A stretch of DNA of 64,000 nucleotides from Diphasiastrum complanatum. Its lineage: Eukaryota; Streptophyta; Lycopodiopsida; Lycopodiales; Lycopodiaceae. The translations under genes and the position numbers were made by a program. Shown here piece after piece: positions 39,815 to 52,822 of the stretch. How positions within the stretch are numbered: position 1 is the stretch's first letter; each line of letters starts with the position of its first letter. The stretch spans positions 124,001 through 188,000 of the forward strand of contig MU831550.1 in the NCBI GenBank assembly GCA_029204225.1, in the 5' to 3' direction. Under the pieces are notes generated by a model. It saw only the letters and a list, made by a program, of their open reading frames with translations, searched no databases and had not been told where the DNA came from.

Positions 39815-41049
39815 AGCAGCTTCAAGGAGATCAGCATTCCAGCTTATCCATTCAATTCAGGCTGCCAAAACAAGAGTTTTAGTTTTCAAGTTGTCTGCTA
39901 CCATTATAGATATGTACAGTATGAACTGTAACCTGAAACCACTTCCTTGTGGGTGGTAACAGATCGTGACATTAATGTCGAAGAAAACCATTTTGGCATG
40001 TCTTTGTTTTCAAATAGCTGAATGGTACGACAGATTTGAAATATGCAAGGTGTAGTTGCAGTACGGGGTGTCCTGCAAGTAAAACCTATGAGACAGAAAT
40101 TGTCATTGAATCTGGCAACTAAAACCTAGCAAATTTCACTTTGCCAGAAAAAAACAGTAAGCAGTCCTTGAGAACCTTTTGCAGCTAGAATGTCAAAATT
40201 TTAAAGCACTGATAAGAAGATTTTTTGAAGGTTCGTTTCAGCTATTTATTGATTGTCATGGAAGAGAATCAAGCCCCCAATTTAAATTTGTTGACATTTT
40301 GAGTTAGTTTTTATATTGGAACTTTCTGCCTAGGTCCACATAGTCCATATGGCTAACAGAGGATAAGGTATGGAATCCAAACTAGAGAAACCCCACACCA
40401 TAAGTGCAAGGAAAGCTATGGCGTAGCTAGGACCAAATCTTGAGGTCTTGAATGGAGGTTGAGAGGTCGATCATGACTTTAACCCAACCATCATGAAGTC
40501 TTTGGAAGGTATCCTGAAGAAACCAATAAGACCAACAATGGAGGATGAATGGCCATTGGTGAACCTAATTGAGATTGAAACCCTCATTTTGGAGTGTGTA
40601 TGAGAAAAGGTACGTAAAGTTACCCATAGTGTAAGTACAAGCTCGCCTTAATAGCAAATGAAAAACATAAAAGTGAACACGTTCCTTTGAGCTCTTGTAG
40701 CTTCATCTGAGTAGAAAGAATCTAACATTGAATCATAATTTGAAACAAGTGACAAGGAACCATTTTATGCTAATATTATGAAAGTACCCTCGAGGTATGA
40801 CCCCCAAAAGTGCGAGATGCACAAACTTGCTAGATAAATACGGGGATGAGAGAAAAAGTCAGAATGTTAACTCGACCTCTTTTGAGTGACCCTAAGAGGA
40901 AAGATTACTTGAAATTTTGCCAAAAATATCAACACATCCTTAGTTGGGAGTATTTCCACCATCACTTCCTGGTGATGTCGGGTGAATCTCGGTAGCACCC
41001 ACCTCCAAAATTTCATTAGTATCCATTTGGTTGCCAACTGAAAATTAAA
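39815..41049. other. 3' flank of WD40 gene, no further gene
   Basis: Presumed 3' UTR followed by intergenic DNA. No canonical AATAAA close to the stop. The stretch 40145-40213 is duplicated at 58074-58143. No coding sequence is recognised in the remainder. Confidence 0.55.
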
Positions 41050-41564
41050 AAATAATTTCGTTCAATTAACACATTCATTACGGTTATAATAGTTATTAAA
41101 TTAAGCAATGTCTACAAAAAAAGCTAATTTTTAGACCATACGTGCTTTCATTAACAAATAATACCTATGAATCGGCAAATGGGTTCTAATAAATAAAAAA
41201 CGGAAATTTTAAGTGCCAATGCAACGAAAATCCTTAAACAATTTTAGCTCACACTTCAATTAGAAAATCAAAACATCAGTTCTTAAAATTAAAAAACCTA
41301 CTACAAAAAAGAAAAACCCTAGGCTTTCAAAAAACTCAAAAAATTAACACTAGCCTAAAACCCCCTCCCTCTCAACCAACCCCACCTAGCACCTTGCATG
41401 GCCCACTTAAGTTTCAATAACTTCCTTTAAGTGTAATAGGTCACCCCCCCTCCCCCCCCATTTTGTTCATCTCCCTCACTTCGGACCCGCACACGGCCAC
41501 TCAGGCCCCTCCATCGTGCCCCTCTCAGGCTTTTGCACACAGAGATTAGAGTGCTCGGATCCGC

Positions 41565-41667
<103 letters not shown>

Positions 41668-42618
41668 CTAAAGAAACTAGGAGAGATGCCCTCCATCACC
41701 TTCCCAAATAGAGTATTCTGTTCTCGGTTTTCAGGGCGCACAGGAGGAGTTCAAAAGTCTAACAATCAGCTAGTTAATCTGAGTTTTAATTCTAGTTTTC
41801 TCGTTTCTTATGATGCAGGAAGCACAAAGGCACAAACATCTGCTGTATCTTTGTAGATCCTGTTGCCTTTGTAGCGTTTTATAGATCGCTATGGCTTTCA
41901 TTTACTTGTTTCCAGCATAAGCAATAGTTTTAATACAAGATTTTGCAGGGTTTTGCTTTACTGATAGCAGTTATATTGCCAAATTTTTTCAAAAACCTAG
42001 TTTTGTACGCAATTAACAACTATTTTCACAAATAGTTATTTAATCCGAACCCAACCATCCTCAAGAATGGCTTTAGAGGCTCACAATCCTTCAAACAAAC
42101 CGTTAGTTTGCTAGAAAATGAAACATAAGCCTGTGATTCATAGTAAGTAGCCTTGCAATCCTGTCAAACATCACCAACACTCAACAACCAACAAATTAGA
42201 GTATTTTTGCTTTTGTTCCAACTTGTTCCCACTGTTTTAAAACCAAACCGTCTTCCAAACAGACAATAGACAACATTTAAAATACAATAACCATTTATAA
42301 GAAGAATAAGAGACTATAGGAAAAAATCCAGCCAACCATCAAAGTAACTTGTTGCTTTCACAAAGATGCTAACCACAGTAATCGACAACAACAGAATTAA
42401 CACGAAATTCCTTCAAAGAAACCAATTCGAAAAGCATAAAAACAAACCGATTGTGAACCTGGTAGTGCATTTACTAGACAATCGATTGCAATTCCAAAAT
42501 TATTTCCAACGGGAAGAAAATTCCAGAATTCCACCATTTTGTTGCTTACTTTGTCGGATTTTCGAGAAAACATCGAGATTTCCACTCAGCACTTTCGATG
42601 ATAAATCCTGCTTAGATT

Positions 42619-42631
42619 GGCTCTGATACCA
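42619..42631 (-). mobile_element. LTR-retrotransposon primer-binding site (initiator tRNA-Met type)
   Basis: The minus strand reads TGGTATCAGAGCC, complementary to the 3' end of plant initiator tRNA-Met. An LTR remnant should lie just to the right (42632 onward, on the minus strand), with gag sequence to the left. I see neither clear LTR ends nor gag motifs, so only a relic remains. In copy 2 (60003-60015) the site carries one substitution. Confidence 0.65.
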
Positions 42632-43371
42632 ATATAAAGTCCACAACACAAAATTATAGCCTAAGCATACCATACAAAACAACAACACATGGGAACTGGT
42701 GGAGATTAAACCAACGCAACCAAACCTAGATCGTACGGATCTAGCCCCCAGGCTATGGATCAATCAGAGTCACGGAAAGAGGAGTCACACCAGTAGCATG
42801 TAGCTACTAATCACAAAATCAAGCATACACTATTGAGAGCCCAGCAGGTACACTTATACCATCCTCCATGGCCCATGTATCACTAGTAGTGCAATGTGAC
42901 ACCTCACTAGACACCTCTGCAGCCTATCTGGGCCATGTCTAATGACTCACTGATAGATCCATACCAACTCCACCACCATGTGTTTAGGCCTACAACCATT
43001 AATTATGACCATGTACACATAAGGGCCCCAATTCCCTTATAGTCACAATTAACTTACGAGTTGTTGGTCTACCGATCCCTAGCGTGGACACGCTACCCGA
43101 GACCAGTCATGGGCATGACACCTTCGGTTCCTTCAGAAACCTCAGGACACATATTTTCACATAATCTTCTGCCCCTGCCCCTACCCCTCCCCCCCCCCCT
43201 TCTGTATACTCAAAAAATACATTACGGACTGGGTAGCGGCGGGTGTGAGCGGCCCACTATCGGCTGTAGCATGTACCCTTCATGCACCGAGCTGCCCTGT
43301 GACGAGGTGCATTGAAGGCTGAATGCTACTAGGTAGTAGGCCTGCTCAAGCTTGCTAACGGACATAGTTGA

Positions 43372-43403
43372 AGTTTTGGCCTTTCAATTGAAAGGCCAAA
43401 ACT
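43372..43403. repeat. Perfect 32-bp palindrome
   Basis: Self-complementary with no spacer, centred on TTCAATTGAA and flanked by GGCC. It is preserved unchanged in copy 2 at 60768-60799. Confidence 0.9.
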
Positions 43404-45605
43404 AAAATGAGTTTAAACATTTGTAGTTAGATCCAATTAAAACCTGCCACCTGTATACTATAAGCCCAAACACTAATTATGTATAAAAGTATAGTATAAA
43501 TCATGTTGATGACTATGCCTATTCAAATTAAGCTTGAATATCTAAGAATAGATAGCTTCCAGTATAGGTTTCATTTGTTAACATCGATCAATACTCCTCA
43601 GCGTCAAATCTTTTGCGACTTAGTGACAATTTTTTTATATCATGCAACATCTACAGTCATGACCCGTTTGGTTCACTGTTGCGCTCGGGCGAGGAGGTGG
43701 AGTCGTCTTCATCTTCATCGTCACCACTCCCTATATCACCACTCTTTTTGGTAGTGTACAAACTTTTAATCTACGACTTTAGCCCATTGGCCTTGTCCTT
43801 CATCTTGTCCATCATGGACTTTTTTACCAGTGTGCTTAGATTGGTCATGTTCAGGGACGCTCGGTTTGATAGAGCTGATATAATCCTGATTACCCAGTAA
43901 TCCATCATCAAAGAGTTAGATTGAACATCAATTTCATGGTTGCAATGAGGCCAAGAAATCATCAAGTTTTGGCAAATGTAGTACTTTGAAGGATCAAATA
44001 TCACCAGTCGTAAGATTGTAAGATTTTGGATTAGCCGAGCGCTCCTGCACCTGATCAGCACCCTCGCCTACTTTGTAAACTTGCGTCTGAATCTTTCTAG
44101 CGTTCTTGCACCTATAATTGAATTTTAAATCCTAAAGCATCACGTACATACTTACTAATCTACACAAAATCTCAAAGCTGAAAAACCTATCCAAAACATC
44201 TACAAGAATGCAATCATAACGAGTCAAATAGATCATGAAAGCCTTCTAGAACAAAATTCACAACGATACCAAGTAATCTCACTGATCTATATATCAAATT
44301 CCGATTTATAATGAACTGCATCACATGACTTCACCAAAAACATCTTCCAATCTGGCCGGATCATTACAATGCCATAATCCCAACCATCATGCTTCCAAAC
44401 TATCCAAAAGAAAAGCAAGAATGAATCAAATCAAGAACATCGTCCAACCTGCTATTAGACTCGGATCTTTCCACTCGTTACACTTTCAAGCTTCAAAGCT
44501 CTCCAAAAGAAGCAGCACATGATCTTGTCCTTGTAGTCGTGTTAGTAGTTCTAATGACGTTTTGTTCTTTGTTCATGATGGAAAGCGATGGTGATTGCTC
44601 TTCTAAGCATGGTGACCATTATGCTCTTGATAAATGTCGGAGAAAGAGGAGTGCTGAATCTTTGAAGATGCGATGCTGAGCTTATGCTTGTTGCATACGA
44701 TGGAAATGGTTTTAAAACCGTACATGATTATGGCTAATAACGCCACATTTAGGGCCCTGGGTGTCCCTAAATGAAAGTTAGGCTTAGTTCAATAGAAAAT
44801 CGCTCATCGTGAACATCATGAGAACACATGGCAATGCCGTTGCTAGAACTTCCTCGCTTGAAAGAGCTACCGACAGCTTCACTAACGTCCCTCGTCCCTT
44901 TTTCAACGCAATTGAGCCAATAGAGTGCATTTCCAGGGCACATGGAGGAGCAAGCAGGATAAGCGTAGGCAATTTGAGAACAATTGTGTAGAGTTTGTAT
45001 TTTGCTATCATATAAGTACTCGTGCTCTCCTATCTCGCCCTCATGGATCATAGCTTTGTTTCCATCTCATGTGCAATAACATCAGATAAGAAAGTTGAAA
45101 GCAGATAGTAAGAATGACAATGAAAATCATTCGTTAAAACTTCCTTACATAACATGGGCAGGCTAGTTTTCCTTCTAAGATTTCATTTCAATAATGTTGA
45201 AGAAAATCAAAACTTTTGCCATGAGCTGATGACATCAATAGTTTGAGTGTCTAAGTCAACTCACAGAACAGGTTTCATAGTTTGAAAAATCCTCTAGACA
45301 TTATTAAACCTTCCGGCTGACTTCAGAGTCAAGACAAAAGTTAAGGTGGCTTGCAAGCTCACTACTGTAAAACATCGGCCATGCCATATCCTAATTATCA
45401 ATTCCATCATTGGCCAATGTGGAAGTTTTATGGATAACTATAATACAACCAACGTCTACAATAAATCACAATGATATTTTCAAAAATGAAGTGCATGCTT
45501 CCATTGCATACGTAATAAGTACAAAATTCTTTCAACTTCAATTGCTCTTGGCAATAGAGCCGTAACAGTAAAAGCAAAAGACCATAATAGTGAACAAAAA
45601 ATCAC

Positions 45606-45770
45606 CTGTAACAGAGTCTTGGTTGTGTCAAAAGGCTGTAATATCACTTTAGATAGGCCCGAAGTTGTTCCCCCAGCTATGAAGTTGTCTGCCCAGCCCT
45701 TGACAAGCCATAATCTTATCTCGTTCAGATGATCCCTGCTGCTAACCAGTGCCACTCTGTTATTTGCCAC
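45606..45770 (-). pseudogene. Mitochondrial carrier family exon, isolated (copy 1)
   Basis: The minus strand encodes WADNFIAGGTTSGLSK, then QPFDTTKTLLQ, and ends at a good splice donor (CAG|GTGATT). The small-residue helix followed by P-x-D-x-x-K is the first signature of mitochondrial carriers. I found no second or third carrier repeat downstream within 4 kb. It is probably a captured gene piece or the first exon of a decayed gene. No ATG is evident; the frame starts at a GTG codon after an upstream stop. Confidence 0.6.
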
Positions 45771-45920
45771 GAAACCGGAACAAATTTTTATTGGAGTTGC
45801 ATCCCTGCCATGAAATTAATTCTACTGCACACGATACAATGATAAATTTTTATTGGAGTTGCATCTCTACCATGAAATTATTTCTACTGCACATGATACA
45901 ATGACAGTAAATTAATTCTC

Positions 45921-45938
45921 TCTCTCTCTCTCTCTCTC
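45921..45938. repeat. Short (CT)n tract bounding repeat U
   Basis: About 18 bp of CT directly before CATGAATGGTATGC. In copy 2 the same site is expanded to about 90 bp. Confidence 0.95.
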
Positions 45939-46600
45939 ATGAATGGTATGCAACTTCTCTATTATATACTTAGCCCTTTGTACTTTAAAAAGATATATGA
46001 CCCTTTGTAACTATTGGAGGGAAACTTGAAAACCACCAAAGCCACTTCAACGGTCAAGATCAGTGGACATGATCCCTTTGCTTCTTGAGCACTCTTGTTT
46101 CAAATGCATCTACATAAGGAAGGAATGGGCCTGCAAGCTTTCTCCACGCCCTCTCTCCTCTTCTCTCTTCATCTTCTTCTACCTTCTGCTTTGGCATATC
46201 AAGAATTGCAGTGTTAAAGCTTCGGTTGCAACCTTTGGCATTCTTGTTATATCATCAATAGGTTTGGTAGCAAGCATATGAGAGTATCAAGCGCTTGTTA
46301 TGGCATGCATGATTGCATTCGATACTTGCTTTATAACATACAGGTGTTACAAGCCAGCGCTGGCTGACTTTGTAGGCATGAATATGAGCCATTTTGACAA
46401 TGTAGGGATGTGGTAGCGCTACCATATAGTTTTTAGCTTTTTGTTGATTGCTACAGCGCGACCCTGGAGGGTGCTAGTAGCGCTGCTAGCACTGAAATAC
46501 TTGGCCAGAAATCGCTGTTCAACGATGAGAATGCTGACAATTATCATAGCTTGCTTGTTTGGCAGCGCGACATACATTAGTTCTTCACAATCTCTTGCAT
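45939..46600 (+). repeat. Dispersed repeat U, copy in duplication 1
   Basis: Homologous to 63403-64000 and, inverted, to 5390-6147. Compared with both, it lacks about 14 bp near 46060 and about 106 bp near 46215, so those losses happened in this copy. It includes several AGCGCT-type words (46340-46570). Confidence 0.7.
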
Positions 46601-46639
46601 ATACTTGCAAAAAAGACGTCATTATCGCATTATAGTGAT

Positions 46640-47450
46640 GGTTGATGGTAGAAATGTTCTTAAATGACTGTTGTCTACGTAATATGTCTCATAATCAGAG
46701 AAGAGCTCGCTACGATAATAGGTCGGTGATAATACTTATGATTATCTTTGTCACACACAATTTTACAGCATAAAAGAGCACGAAGGGTTTAGGTATACCT
46801 CAGTTGACAGCAAATATAAGGTACGTATGACACTCATAACATCTACACTCCAAATTACACTTTATGAAGAAGACCATAAACCCATTCGAAAGGTATTATA
46901 AACTAACTGGATTACTCATATGCATGTATCTACGCAATGACGATTCTTAGAAATGGATATGGAAGGTCAATCTTCTAAACTACAAATTGCAAACGTGATT
47001 GCTTCGCAACAATCTGTATCGTCTACCATTCAAGTCACAAATGCATGGATGTTTACAAATTTCTATTAGTAAGGCTAAAAAAGTAGGGTGACAGAGGAAA
47101 CTTGACGAAAATATGCAAGAAAAGTAGTATGATACGATAACTATGTCTATTTTTCATGCAATCAAAACTAATATATCAGTGCTTACTTTTGGAATGATGA
47201 TAACCCTGAAGTTTATAACATGCTTTTTTCTATACAGGGATTTGTGTAATTGTTGTAAGTTCTTTAAAGTACATGGTTTTGTGCTAAGAACGTATTCATT
47301 CATAAGATCGAAATGGCATGGAATTGCCCCAATCTTAGTTTGAATGTGCATACACAAATGCCTACTTTCACATTTTGCACTAGATTATAACAGTTTCTCG
47401 GGTAATCTCTGAAGCAGTAGTTTGGTTTATAATTGTAAGAACGGGAAGTG
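46640..47450. other. Intergenic, nothing recognised
   Basis: AT-rich sequence without coding, RNA or element signals that I can support. Confidence 0.5.
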
Positions 47451-47454
47451 GGGT

Positions 47455-47720
47455 TTGCGGACTCTTGTATGGCATGGATTTGCTCGAGAAGTCACGAGCA
47501 CTGTACATTGTCTGTTACAGATAAGAGTGATGGGATGGCATGGATTTCCCGCAAAACTCATGTACTGGTCCAAACTGCTTACATGCTCACATTTTACTAT
47601 GCTACTTATATGGCTTGTTTTCAAGTGTGTATTGTGTATTATCTAACGACACGGACCAAAAAACAACAAACGGATCAGTATGGCGGACGCCTTGATACGT
47701 TGTTAGCATGGTTTGGCCGA
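47455..47720 (+). repeat. Diverged dispersed repeat related to 4430-4720
   Basis: Shares TGTATGGCATGGATTT and a GCCTTGATACGTTGTTAGCA-like end with the earlier copy. Class unknown. Confidence 0.45.
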
Positions 47721-47934
47721 GTACTTGTGACGAAAACTAGTAAGGGAAGATTGGATTGCACTAAACTTTATTTTACATTGCAAGCTGATTAGTTGAGCGT
47801 AACGTATTTTGTACATGAATAACAACTGACAGTCAGCATTGACACATGTCTTCCTCACTGTGCTACCTTGTGCGCTTTTGTGTGGTGGGGTGGTGGCAGG
47901 TACCAGCTGGATGTCTTGAGATATGTTTCGCTTT

Positions 47935-48052
47935 ACGGTGCTTTTAATAGTAGTGTATACTTTTCAGCTATGTGTTATCTTGGTAGTCTATGAATAAAGT
48001 GTTTTAAAAGGTTTTGGTCTTGACTTGTCAAGAGGAACTTTGTTTTGTTAAT
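47935..48052 (+). repeat. Dispersed repeat W, copy 2
   Basis: Matches 1729-1845. It ends in a short CTCTCTCT run and is then followed by sequence unrelated to that after copy 1. Confidence 0.75.
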
Positions 48053-48194
48053 CTCTCTCTATGCATCCTTGAGGTGTAAATCCGACTGTCCTTTGGCCGG
48101 GGTAGTACCAAAACCTTTACCTTACTTGGATTCATTGCTAACATAGGTCCGTTTTATGTTTTAGTCCTCAGGTTGGTTTCAAGGCGCAGTAGAG

Positions 48195-49029
48195 TTGGGT
48201 TATGGGGAGCCCCTTCCTCCTCCTAATCTATTTATACAAACTCTGATTATCTGCACGAAAAAAGATGTCATGTTGCATAGTTTTATTAAAGGAACTGATC
48301 GTAATACTTGTAATGCTACGGGACCCGAAGATAAAGTGCTTTGCCCGGAATTTGGCAAGACCAAGATTGATCCTATGAGTACCATTGAAATGTTGGCTTC
48401 AAATTTGGTTGGTATTGCAGAAAAATATGCGAACGAAGAAAAATTTTATAACTCATATTAGATAAGTCTTTGCTTGTCTTGAAAAAGAAAATGACCTGCT
48501 ATCTGTTAAACCCTCTCCCACCATTCCTGAGCCACCCTCTTCTCCACTTCCTCTTTTCTTCTTAGATGAACTGGACGAAGATGGTACCACACAAAAATTA
48601 TTTTCTCAAGATATTTGCGACATTGGTGATCAATCCTCCTTTGAATTTTGTCAGTCCAAAAATTGCCAAGTCCCTTTCGTACCTGCTCTCACTATTGAGC
48701 TCAAATCTGCTAGCACTTCGTACAAACTCTGGAGTCTGCCTTCTGTCAATTTTCTTGCTCCTATTTCCATTGAGCATTGGTGCATCCTTACCCATCTTAC
48801 TGAAAAAGAAGTCCAGACTTGTAAACAGGCTGCTTTGAGCAAAAATTCTACTCTTGAGACCCCTATTGCTTTTGAAACTGCTATCCGTACGAGCAAATTC
48901 GAGCCCTCCCGGTGCCCTTTTGAGCAAACATGGGCACGTATTCCTGGACATCTCGACACTGGTTTTAATAGGATGAATCTCCACCGAGCCAAACTCTGGA
49001 ATTGGAAACGATGCTTTCTTCAAGTGTAG
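48195..49029 (+). pseudogene. Degenerate protein-coding remnant, family not recognised
   Basis: Two consecutive open frames in different phases form what looks like one broken protein. The first (48195-48461) has no in-frame ATG at its start and contains KVLCPEFGKTKIDPMSTIE. The second is open without an ATG from about 48480 to the stop at 49027-49029. It has a Pro-rich stretch (PSPTIPEPPSSPLP), an acidic DELDED segment, several Cys (CDIG, FCQSKNC) and WARIPGHLDTGF. Codon-like texture over 800 bp suggests real ancestry, perhaps a transposon-borne gene. No domain could be named. Confidence 0.4.
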
Positions 49030-49548
49030 ATGCTGAGTTTTTCTATTTTAGGACTTTGATATAAAAAAATAGAAATTGGCTTAGAATTTTGCATGAGAGT
49101 TTTAAGAGTCTGTTGTTAAAATTCATAGACTTCATATTGAGAAATTTTGGGCAACGAAATCTCAAATAATAATAATAATAACATGTATTGATCAAAAATA
49201 AAGAATTGGTACATTTGAATTTTGTTGTTGTGGTAAAATCTAACGAATAATATTTGTACCTCATGTAGGTCAAAGAACTCCTGTTGGTGAGATTGCATGA
49301 TAAAAAAATGATTTTCCATATAAAACAAGAACGATGTGATATTGTACCACAAAGGCCTTGTCATGTCATATTGTCATATCTTAAATTTTTGTGAAGATGT
49401 ACCGATTTTCTGCTTTTGCATGCAGTAGCATCAATTTGATGGAATATAAGTTAAGGAGACTTGTTTCACATGCGTGGGACAATACATTGACTTGTCCTTT
49501 GGCTCCTCCTAAACTCTTAGAGCATATCATTGATACGGTCTTCTAGTA

Positions 49549-49857
49549 CGACGAAGTATAAAGCTCTTACATCTTGCACAAAGGAGATGTGCTATCACGA
49601 ATATATATTTGTTCAAAAGAGGAAGTAAAATTAGTTTGAGTCGAGATAATATCCATGATTTGTTGCAAATGACTAAGGATATCTGCCACAACATTCTCAA
49701 CACCAGAAAGATAGTCAATGTCAACATGGGAAAAGAATTCCAAATATTTACACCAACGAGCTTGACGTTGATTCATAACCTATTCCATGAATATATACTT
49801 GGTAAAATCTTTAAAAACATCATGATGTAGTTGTGGACAATAGTAAGTGGATGACAA
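49549..49857 (-). mobile_element. Ty3/gypsy RNase H fragment fused to copia RNase H tail (inverted copy)
   Basis: The minus strand reads NQRQARWCKYLEFFSHVDID, then YLSGVENVVADILSH, the end of the gypsy RT-RNase H region where YxxGxxNxxADxLSR is standard. At its low-coordinate end, plus-strand codons EYKALTSCTKEM belong to copia RNase H. The whole block is an inverted, diverged copy of 53257-53545, junction included. Confidence 0.75.
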
Positions 49858-51277
49858 AAGGTGATAAGTCTGCTACCAAGATGAGTGGGAAATTGCACAT
49901 CATGATGTTAATAGATAGGATTATTTTGTGTGTGACGATTATGTGGAGCACATATACAATTATGGAAATATAATATACCATTAGGTTAAGTTTTAACCGG
50001 CGTACATAAAACACTAGATGAGTAGTCGACATATCCCGAAGATTAAGTTCATAAGCTAAAGAGCAAATCCTTTAACTTTCACATTTATCCAGAGAAATCA
50101 TTATCATTACCCTTAGTTTGACTTCAAATATCAAATAACAATTTTTCAAATGTATATCTCTGCTCTGAAGTACTATATTATATTCAAAAGTACGTTAAGT
50201 GGTCAATTTTTCAATTGGGTTTAACTCTTCTCCAACAAGAACATCACTTTCATGTAAACTTAATCTACATAAACCGCTAAGTAAATTATCACTTTACATT
50301 AGAGATCTATGTTCAAAATTTAAAGAAGCAAACAATTATAGTCGAAGACCATCCATAATTTTTGAAAGACTTGTCATAAATGCTTCATGGTACAAATACT
50401 CTTAGAATTCAAAAACTAAGATATAACAGTTCACTCTACCAAAATCTCTAGGAGATCCATGAAGATAAAAACGATTATAACTCAATTCTGAATACTCCAG
50501 ATACTCTCTTGAGTTAAGTGATCTGTTCCTAGCATCTCATGCTAGAAAATACCAGCCATTCAATCTCGATAGACTTTTTTGTCTCCCAATTAACTAGAGA
50601 TCTAGGCTAATTATTGTACACAAGCATCTGTAGACTACAATCTGTACTAGAGTTTCACTGACTAAGGTAAGCATATTTCTCATAAGTAAAATAAATTACC
50701 CTATGAAAATGCCTGTGAGACACGTACGTTCTCAATTAAAGACTGGTCCAGGAGTAAATAAATTTAGATTTCAAACCAGCTGAGCTAAATTCTTGACTCC
50801 TTCAATAGATCACAAATTATTCGTCATTTATAAGAATGATCACATTTCCTTATAATCTTGTGATAACAACTAATTATTTATTTGTGATCCATCAATCATA
50901 AATATTTAGAATCCTATGATTCATCAATCATAATTTTCAAAATTCCAAAACCACACTTAATTAATCATTAAAAGATATTGGAATGAGCAAGGGTTGGCAC
51001 ATTCTATCTGTACTTTGACAATAGTTCATACTTCGAATATTTCCTCTTTCCAATACCAAATCCAAATGCAGATGACAACAATCAAGACAATAAGATAGTA
51101 CACCGCAAGAAATAGTTGAGCAGAGGCAGATAATAAGCTCAGTGGAAGTGGCTTTATTTTGTCTCGAGATATGTGTTAGGCCAGAATGATTTATGTAGGC
51201 CTCTGTGTATCCTTAAATCGTGAAAATATTTGTTTCATTGTAATATGAGGTCAGGCCATTTTCAAAAGTTGTAGGGT
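49858..51277. other. AT-rich non-coding stretch
   Basis: No gene, RNA or element ends recognised. Open stretches are short and without motifs. Confidence 0.5.
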
Positions 51278-51499
51278 GCGTTGTTTTGTAGAAGTCGATT
51301 ATGGTTAGTTAGGGATTCATGTTTAAATACGACTACTTTAACGAGGGTGCTGGTTGTTGATTGTCGTATTGGCGTAAACAACTGGTGAAGGGTGAGAGCT
51401 ATCTTTGCTCTTCTATTATGTACTTTGGTCTACTTAATTTGCATGCTTCGTGTTTTGATTTACTTAGTGTTTGGGTAATTAGATTGGAGCTTTGTGGAG
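51278..51499 (+). repeat. 222-bp segment with inverted copy at 57821-58043
   Basis: About 96% identical by eye to the reverse complement of 57821-58043. No coding sense is evident. Confidence 0.92.
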
Positions 51500-52679
51500 T
51501 TTGTGGTTTTTGGTGCACAAGTGGGTTTGTCTATTGTGAATACTATGTTCCATTTAGGAAGCTATTTTGGTGTAGGACTTTATCTCCCCAACTCCCAGTT
51601 CGAAGGAACCCTGCCATTGTGCTACACCAACAGTGGCAGAGCAAAATTTGACAGGCATGATTTATCCTCCAAATCTAGCCAAGGTTGAGAACCCTTGTCC
51701 AAGTTGGTTCGATCCAAACCTTCATTTAGGTAAAGATTGCATGGGATTTTTTACTTTGAAAAGAAATGTTCTGATTATCTTATCTTGGAAAGCGGCCCAT
51801 TGTTTCAAGCCATGCTCCCAGCATTCCATATATTCCTTGAACAAGCGTCGAATATAAGAGTTATGCATTCAGTAGAACAATTTAAGGCTGAAATGCAATG
51901 ACTCATCCATAATTTTCCACTCATCATGGGGAACTACAATAGAAACTAAAAATTAGTACTAACACTCACTAAACTCAGGCTAATGTTGGGCTGGATACTG
52001 CGAACTAGACAGAAACAATGTCAAAGATTTATACCCTAACCACACACATAATGTGTGAACTACAGTTTCCATGCCTAAAATTGTTTAGACAGACCCTAAA
52101 CCCTAAACCTTAATACCCTAACCCTAATTTCTAAGTAAGAAGAGTTTCTCCTTGTTCAAGAACTGTACAAATGTAGATCAGTTTGTTTAGGGTTTGAAAC
52201 GTCCAAAGGTTTGTTTGATATAGTCAAATCTATGACATGAGTTGCATGTTTATTTCACATATTTGATTCAAATGTTTCATATTTTTCTATATTAGAATTT
52301 TCAATTATACAATAATTTATATTCAGCTTTCAAGAGGCGATCACGTAAAAAATTTTATGAAGAGGAAGAATACTCTCAAATTAACTGAATTTAGCTTATT
52401 ATTCTAAGAAATCTAAAATGAGCACTGCTCGGATTCCAGGACTTCAGACTCCATCAAAATCTAGTTCAACACGCCTCTTTTCATAAAGTCATGTCGGGTT
52501 CACAGAAGTTTGAGGATTTTGATGGACCGAGTCCTGAGTTGCGACGTAGCACATCTAAATTCTTGGTAGTCTCGATCGAAGGCAGCGCGACGCGTTTGAT
52601 GATTAATCGGTCTACAGCTTTAGCGACAATCCTGACTCATTCATCACGTGAGCTGCTCAAATCCATGTTTCACAATGGC

Positions 52680-52685
52680 TATAAA
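52680..52685 (+). promoter_or_regulatory. TATA box candidate for the secreted-protein gene
   Basis: TATAAA, 138 bases upstream of the ATG at 52823. A plausible pol II core promoter; no other element is evident. Confidence 0.45.
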
Positions 52686-52822
52686 GCTGGTCGCATCAGT
52701 ATGGCCTCTCCACACAGTACCATTTTCAAGTTTCTACTCTTGTTTGGATCTGCATCATCCACTGGTGCCTAATTTACGGGCCAGTAACGAGCAATCATTT
52801 CTGTGCTTCAGTGCCGGTGAAC

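Noticed and set aside
44767-45051. Open frames near the carrier exon as further carrier exons
   Set aside because: No P-x-D-x-x-K signature or helix pattern in any frame; both strands are open by chance.
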